This document shows positions 5,312-8,989 of a stretch of 8,989 nt of DNA, piece after piece. This DNA comes from F23-B02 sp963627445 (GTDB lineage Bacteria; Bacillota; Clostridia; Oscillospirales; Oscillospiraceae), in the NCBI GenBank assembly GCA_963627445.1, contig CAVGBM010000116.1:1-8989 (forward strand), read 5' to 3'. Under the pieces are notes generated by a model. That model was not told the origin of the DNA. It made no database searches and saw only the letters and a program-made list of their open reading frames with translations. The translations under genes were made by a program, and so were the position numbers. The first letter of the stretch is position 1. Each line of letters opens with the position of its first letter.

Positions 5312-6958
5312 ATGGCAAGAAAAAAGAAAGAGGAAAACCTCCACAGAAAAAAGAAGAGCGGGGAAAACCTCCATAGAAGAAAAACCAAGAAAAAGAGCGG
5401 GAAGAAAAACGTCGTGCTGACGGTCGTTCTGGTGCTCGTTTTGGTCGCGGCGCTCGCGCTCGTGGGCGCAGTGGTCGTCGGCAAGACCTCCGTCATCCAC
5501 CCGAACATGGTGTTAAACGGTGTCGAGATCGGCGGCATGACAGTTGATGAAGCCGAAAAAGCGCTCAGCGCTGCCGGTTGGGAGGCGCAGGGCGACAGCG
5601 AGGTCAGCGTCACGCTCCCGGGCGACTTTAAAATTACCGTCAACTCCGAGGAGGCCGGACTCAAGCTCACCAGCCGCGAGGCAGCCGAGGCTGCCTATGC
5701 CTACGGCCACAGCGGCAATATGCTCAGCGACCTCAAGGCGTATTTCAAGTGCATCACCGGCAAGGTCGGCTCTGCCGACGTGCTCGCCTCGGCAAACGCC
5801 GAGGGCGTGCGCGCAAAGGTCGATGCCGCGTTAAAGGAATACGACGAGTTTCTGAAGCAGGGCTACCGTGTCGACACGGAAAATGCCAAGCTTGAGCTAA
5901 TTAAGGGCGGCGAGAGCGTCAAGGTCGATGCAGACGAGCTGTGCGCGCTTATCGTCAAAGCCTTTGACGACAAGACCTACAAGGTCGATTACACCGCGAA
6001 GATAGACGATGCCGAAAGCGTCGATTTTAACAAGATACACGACGAAATTTACGCCGAGATGGTCGAGCCGAAGTACGACTCCGAGACCCAAAAGGCGACA
6101 AAGAGCGTCGTGGGCATTGACTTTGATGTTGAGGCCGCGCAGAAGCTTTGGGACGCAGCCGCGCCCGGCGATACCGTCGCCGTGCCGCTCACGGTAACGA
6201 AGCCCAAGGTTACAAGCGAGGAGCTCAACAAAATGCTCTTCCGCGACAAATTAGGCGCGCAGACCACCGTTTACCGCTCGAGCGCAGAGGGCAGAGCGAC
6301 GAATGTCGAGCTGTCGGCGGCAAAGCTAAACGGCGTGGTCTTAAACCCCGGCGAGGTGTTCGACTACAACGCCGTCGTCGGCAAGCGCACCGCCGAGGCA
6401 GGCTTCAAGGTCGCAGGCGCATACGCAGGCGGCAAGGTCGTGCAGGAGATAGGCGGCGGCATCTGCCAGACCTCCTCCACGCTCTACTGCGCGGCGCTGT
6501 TTGCAAACCTCGAGATAACCCAGCGCGACTGCCACATGTTCGCCGTCGGCTATGTCCCCTGGGGCATGGACGCGACCGTGAGCTGGGGCGGCCCCGAGTT
6601 CAGGTTCAAAAATAACCGCGACTACCCGATAAAGATAGTCACCAAGACCGAAAATCGCGAGCTCACGATAGAGATTTGGGGCACCGATGTTGACGGCAGC
6701 TATGTTGAGATGACAAACTCCGTCTCCACCGTTTACAGCGACAAGTACCCCTCCGTTGCAGTCGGCACCCGCGCGGTGACCTACCGCAATGTCTATGCCA
6801 AGGACGGCACGCTCATCAGCCAAAACAAAGAGGATGTCAGCGTTTATAACTATCACCCCGAGGATATAAAGTGGCCGTCACCCTCGCCCTCGGCAACGCC
6901 CAAGCAGACCACGACCCCCACCGCGTCGGCAAGCCCCTCAGGCTCGAGCGCCGCGTGA
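5312..6958 (+). CDS. Membrane-anchored PG_binding_4 / VanW-domain protein (YoaR-like)
   Basis: The 548-residue product has a Lys/Arg-rich cytoplasmic start (1-32), one transmembrane segment (about 33-57), and a long extracellular part, so it is a type II membrane protein. From about 65 to 310 it matches YoaR-like putative peptidoglycan-binding repeats, the first marked by VLNGVEIGGMTVDEA. A VanW domain follows (about 317-455) with FDYN, GGGICQTSSTLY (381-392, C385) and a Trp/Gly-rich YVPWGMDATVSWGG. The tail (522-548) is Ser/Pro/Thr/Ala-rich and probably disordered, as often seen in wall-spanning segments. VanW is named from a vancomycin-resistance cluster, but no resistance genes are nearby and the domain is common in Clostridia, so a general cell-wall role is more likely. 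GGAGG (5300-5304) lies 7 bases before the ATG. Residues 8-27 contain an in-frame 10-residue tandem duplication. Biochemical function remains unclear. Confidence 0.92.
   Translation: MARKKKEENLHRKKKSGENLHRRKTKKKSGKKNVVLTVVLVLVLVAALALVGAVVVGKTSVIHPNMVLNGVEIGGMTVDEAEKALSAAGWEAQGDSEVSVTLPGDFKITVNSEEAGLKLTSREAAEAAYAYGHSGNMLSDLKAYFKCITGKVGSADVLASANAEGVRAKVDAALKEYDEFLKQGYRVDTENAKLELIKGGESVKVDADELCALIVKAFDDKTYKVDYTAKIDDAESVDFNKIHDEIYAEMVEPKYDSETQKATKSVVGIDFDVEAAQKLWDAAAPGDTVAVPLTVTKPKVTSEELNKMLFRDKLGAQTTVYRSSAEGRATNVELSAAKLNGVVLNPGEVFDYNAVVGKRTAEAGFKVAGAYAGGKVVQEIGGGICQTSSTLYCAALFANLEITQRDCHMFAVGYVPWGMDATVSWGGPEFRFKNNRDYPIKIVTKTENRELTIEIWGTDVDGSYVEMTNSVSTVYSDKYPSVAVGTRAVTYRNVYAKDGTLISQNKEDVSVYNYHPEDIKWPSPSPSATPKQTTTPTASASPSGSSAA
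5332..5391 (+). repeat. 30-bp in-frame tandem duplication at the start of the VanW-domain gene
   Basis: Two 30-bp units (5332-5361 and 5362-5391) each begin with the same 12-mer GGAAAACCTCCA and encode ENLHRKKKSG and a diverged ENLHRRKTKK. Both lie in the basic cytoplasmic segment before the transmembrane helix. Each copy carries CCTCC (5338-5342 and 5368-5372), complementary to the gene's own ribosome binding site GGAGG at 5300-5304. Confidence 0.75.
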
Positions 6959-6981
6959 GAATATAAGACAGGAGAACGAAA

Positions 6982-8922
6982 ATGGAAAAGGGAACATTCT
7001 ACATCACAACACCTATCTACTACCCCTCCGATAAGCTGCATATCGGTCACACCTACTGCACCGTCGCAACCGACACCATCGCAAGATACAAGCGCCTGTG
7101 CGGCTATGACGTCATGTTTCTCACCGGCACTGACGAGCACGGCCAGAAGATAGAGGAAAAGGCCAAGGCCGCCGGTGTCACCCCGCAGGAGTTTGTCGAC
7201 AATATCGTCACCGGCAAGGGCGGCATCAAGGATCTGTGGAAGCTCATGAACATCTCGAACGACCGCTTCATCCGCACAACAGATGATTACCATGTCGAGG
7301 CCGTGCAGCGCATATTTAAGAAGATGTACGACAACGGCGATATCTATAAGGGCGCATACAAGGGTATGTACTGCACCCCCTGCGAAAGCTTCTGGACTGA
7401 AAGCCAGCTGGTTGACGGCAAGTGCCCCGACTGCGGCAGGGAAGTCCACTACGCCGAGGAGGAGGCGTATTTCTTCCGCCTTTCCAAGTACGCAAAGCCC
7501 GTGCAGGAGCTTTTGGAGAGCGGCGAATTTCTCGAGCCTGCCTCCCGCGTGAACGAGATGATAAATAACTTCATCAAGCCCGGCCTTGAGGATCTGTGCG
7601 TGTCCCGCACCAGCTTCAGCTGGGGCATCCCCGTGGACTTTGACCCGGGTCATGTCGTGTACGTTTGGGTCGATGCGCTGTTTAACTACTGCACCGCCAT
7701 GGGCTTCATGAACGATAAGTACGACGATTACGATAAGTACTGGCCTGCCGTGCACATTGTCGGCAAGGAGATAGTCCGCTTCCATTCGATAATCTGGCCT
7801 GCAATGCTCATGAGCATGGGCATGCCCCTGCCCAAGAAGGTCTACGGCCACGGCTGGCTCGTCATCGACGGCGGCAAGATGAGTAAGTCCAAGGGCAATG
7901 TTGTTGATCCCTATAAGCTTGCCGACATGTTCGGCGTGGACGCGCTGCGCTTCTTCCTGCTGCGCACCTTCCCGTTCGGCTCGGACGGCAACTTCTCAAA
8001 TGAGCTGCTTATAAGCACCATCAACACCGACCTTGCAAACGACCTCGGCAATCTCGTCTCCCGTACCACCGCAATGGCGGTGAAGTACTTTGACGGCACG
8101 CTGCCGAGCGAGCGTGAGCACGACGCTCTCGACGATGAGCTCGTTTCCATGGCAAAGGCGCTGCGTGAAAAGTACGCTGTGCAGATGGACAAGTTCCAGC
8201 TCCACCTTGCGCTCGAGGAGGTCTTCAAGGTCATCCAGCGCGCAAACAAGTACATCGACGAGACCGCACCCTGGGTGCTTGCAAAGGACGAGGCCAAGAA
8301 GGCTCGCCTTGCAACAGTCCTCTACAACCTGCTCGAGACCCTGCGTATCTGCCTCGTGCTGCTGACCCCGTTCATTCCCGACAGCTGCGAAAAAGCCTTT
8401 GAGCAGATCGGCGCGGATGCAAGCTGCACCACCTGGGACAGCGCCGAGACCTTCGGTGTCCTGCCCGCGACCGTCACCGTCCACAAGGGCGAAACGCTCT
8501 TCCCGCGCGTCGACATGGCCAAGGCGCTCGAGGAGCTTGAGAAGATGAACAAGCCCAAGGGCCCCGTGTTCCCGCCCGTTGAGCCGAACGTGACCATTGA
8601 CGACTTTGCAAAGTGCGATATGCGCGTGTGCAAGGTGCTCTCGTGCGAGGCTGTCAAGAAGTCGGATAAGCTTTTAAAGTTCATGCTCGATGACGGCAGC
8701 GGCACGCCCCGTCAGATACTCTCCGGCATCCACAAGTTCTATGAGCCCGAGCAGCTCGTCGGCAAGACCGTCGTCGCGATCCTGAACCTGCCCAACCGCA
8801 AGATGATGGGTCAGGACTCCTGCGGCATGCTCCTCTCTGCCGTCCACGAGGAAAACGGCCAGGAGCAGCTGCATCTGCTGATGCTCGACGACTCCATCCC
8901 CGCAGGATTTAGACTGTGCTGA
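6982..8922 (+). CDS. metG: Methionyl-tRNA synthetase with C-terminal tRNA-binding domain
   Basis: The 646-residue product charges tRNA-Met with methionine in the cytoplasm. The class I signatures are HIGH (20-23) and KMSKS (299-303). The connective domain has two CxxC pairs, C131/C134 and C148/C151, the arrangement expected for one bound zinc. An anticodon-binding helical domain follows (about 350-500). From about residue 537 there is an EMAP/Arc1p-like OB-fold tRNA-binding domain, with VTIDDF and a GMLLSA segment near the end, which gives the dimeric long form found in many Firmicutes. AGGAG (6970-6974) lies 7 bases before the ATG, and the gene starts 23 bases after the VanW-domain gene. It is last in the operon, with a strong terminator 7 bases after its stop. 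No T-box or other leader fits in the 23-base gap, so its expression seems to depend on upstream promoters unless one lies inside the preceding gene. Confidence 0.98.
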   Translation: MEKGTFYITTPIYYPSDKLHIGHTYCTVATDTIARYKRLCGYDVMFLTGTDEHGQKIEEKAKAAGVTPQEFVDNIVTGKGGIKDLWKLMNISNDRFIRTTDDYHVEAVQRIFKKMYDNGDIYKGAYKGMYCTPCESFWTESQLVDGKCPDCGREVHYAEEEAYFFRLSKYAKPVQELLESGEFLEPASRVNEMINNFIKPGLEDLCVSRTSFSWGIPVDFDPGHVVYVWVDALFNYCTAMGFMNDKYDDYDKYWPAVHIVGKEIVRFHSIIWPAMLMSMGMPLPKKVYGHGWLVIDGGKMSKSKGNVVDPYKLADMFGVDALRFFLLRTFPFGSDGNFSNELLISTINTDLANDLGNLVSRTTAMAVKYFDGTLPSEREHDALDDELVSMAKALREKYAVQMDKFQLHLALEEVFKVIQRANKYIDETAPWVLAKDEAKKARLATVLYNLLETLRICLVLLTPFIPDSCEKAFEQIGADASCTTWDSAETFGVLPATVTVHKGETLFPRVDMAKALEELEKMNKPKGPVFPPVEPNVTIDDFAKCDMRVCKVLSCEAVKKSDKLLKFMLDDGSGTPRQILSGIHKFYEPEQLVGKTVVAILNLPNRKMMGQDSCGMLLSAVHEENGQEQLHLLMLDDSIPAGFRLC

Positions 8923-8929
8923 GCGCTTT

Positions 8930-8958
8930 AAAAAAGCTCCCCATTGGGGAGCTTTTTT
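8930..8958 (+). terminator. Rho-independent terminator after metG
   Basis: AAAAAAGCTCCCC (8930-8942) pairs perfectly with GGGGAGCTTTTTT (8946-8958) around a 3-base ATT loop. The 8-bp GC-rich core is followed by six T residues. The leading six A residues give a T run on the other strand, so it can work in both directions, which would suit a convergent gene to the right. Confidence 0.95.
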
Positions 8959-8962
8959 AGTT

Positions 8963-8986
8963 AAGAAGCGTTTTAAAACTTTTCTT
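8963..8986. repeat. Imperfect dyad around GTTTTAAAAC at the right edge
   Basis: GTTTTAAAAC (8970-8979) is a perfect 10-bp palindrome. Flanking AAGAA (8963-8967) and TTCTT (8982-8986) extend it with a 2-base mismatch on each side. It is AT-rich and a weak hairpin. It could be part of a convergent gene end, a binding site, or nothing. The window ends 3 bases later. Confidence 0.35.
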
Positions 8987-8989
8987 TGT

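Noticed and set aside
5312..6958. Vancomycin-resistance gene cluster
   Set aside because: A VanW domain alone does not imply resistance. No vanH, vanA/B, vanX or vanRS gene is present, and the architecture is the widespread YoaR-like type.
6853..7851. A 332-codon open frame antisense to metG
   Set aside because: It is the complement of the metG N-terminal half, with no family motif and His/Val/Leu/Ala bias typical of a shadow frame.

Overview
The window looks like a chromosomal segment from a GC-rich member of the Clostridia (Oscillospiraceae/Ruminococcaceae-like is my best guess). The evidence is strong GGAGG-type ribosome binding sites, TTG starts, sigma-A-type promoters in short AT-rich gaps, a YoaR-type VanW-domain protein, and a methionyl-tRNA synthetase with a fused C-terminal tRNA-binding domain. 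The taxonomic call is inference from style, not from a search. There are no tRNAs, rRNAs, insertion sequences, phage genes or CRISPR repeats.

Layout. Two genes read leftward from about position 1941. The first is a COG0523 (CobW/YciC-type) G3E GTPase carrying a roughly 70-residue His/Asp/Cys-rich loop. The second overlaps it by 8 bases and runs off the left edge. It has a degenerate G3E-like P-loop domain followed by a domain resembling the C-terminal part of TIGR03943/DUF1980 proteins. Four genes read rightward from 2086: htpG (Hsp90 chaperone), hemW (radical SAM heme chaperone), a membrane-anchored PG_binding_4/VanW protein, and metG (methionyl-tRNA synthetase). The gaps between them are 27, 13 and 23 bases, with no terminator visible inside, so they look like one operon. 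It ends at a perfect 13-bp stem terminator just after metG.

The two transcription units diverge from one AT-rich gap (1942-2085). Both promoters there can be read: TTGAAA-16-TATAAT with an extended TGn on each strand. They are mirror images about one centre, with -35 boxes only 4 bp apart that form a perfect palindrome. Two polymerases should not fit at once, so the site predicts mutual exclusion or shared control of the metal-handling pair and the chaperone/heme/cell-wall/translation operon.

The left pair is probably a metal (zinc or related) allocation module: one GTPase with the full CxCC metal motif plus a His-rich loop, and one GTPase-like partner lacking CxCC and fused to a Cys-Cys-containing domain. 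That pair and the symmetric promoter are the parts most worth following up. The rightward genes are ordinary housekeeping genes. I see no defence system or mobile element.

Start sites were corrected in three places from ribosome binding site position: TTG at 839, TTG at 1941 (not 1956) and ATG at 4036 (not 4009).
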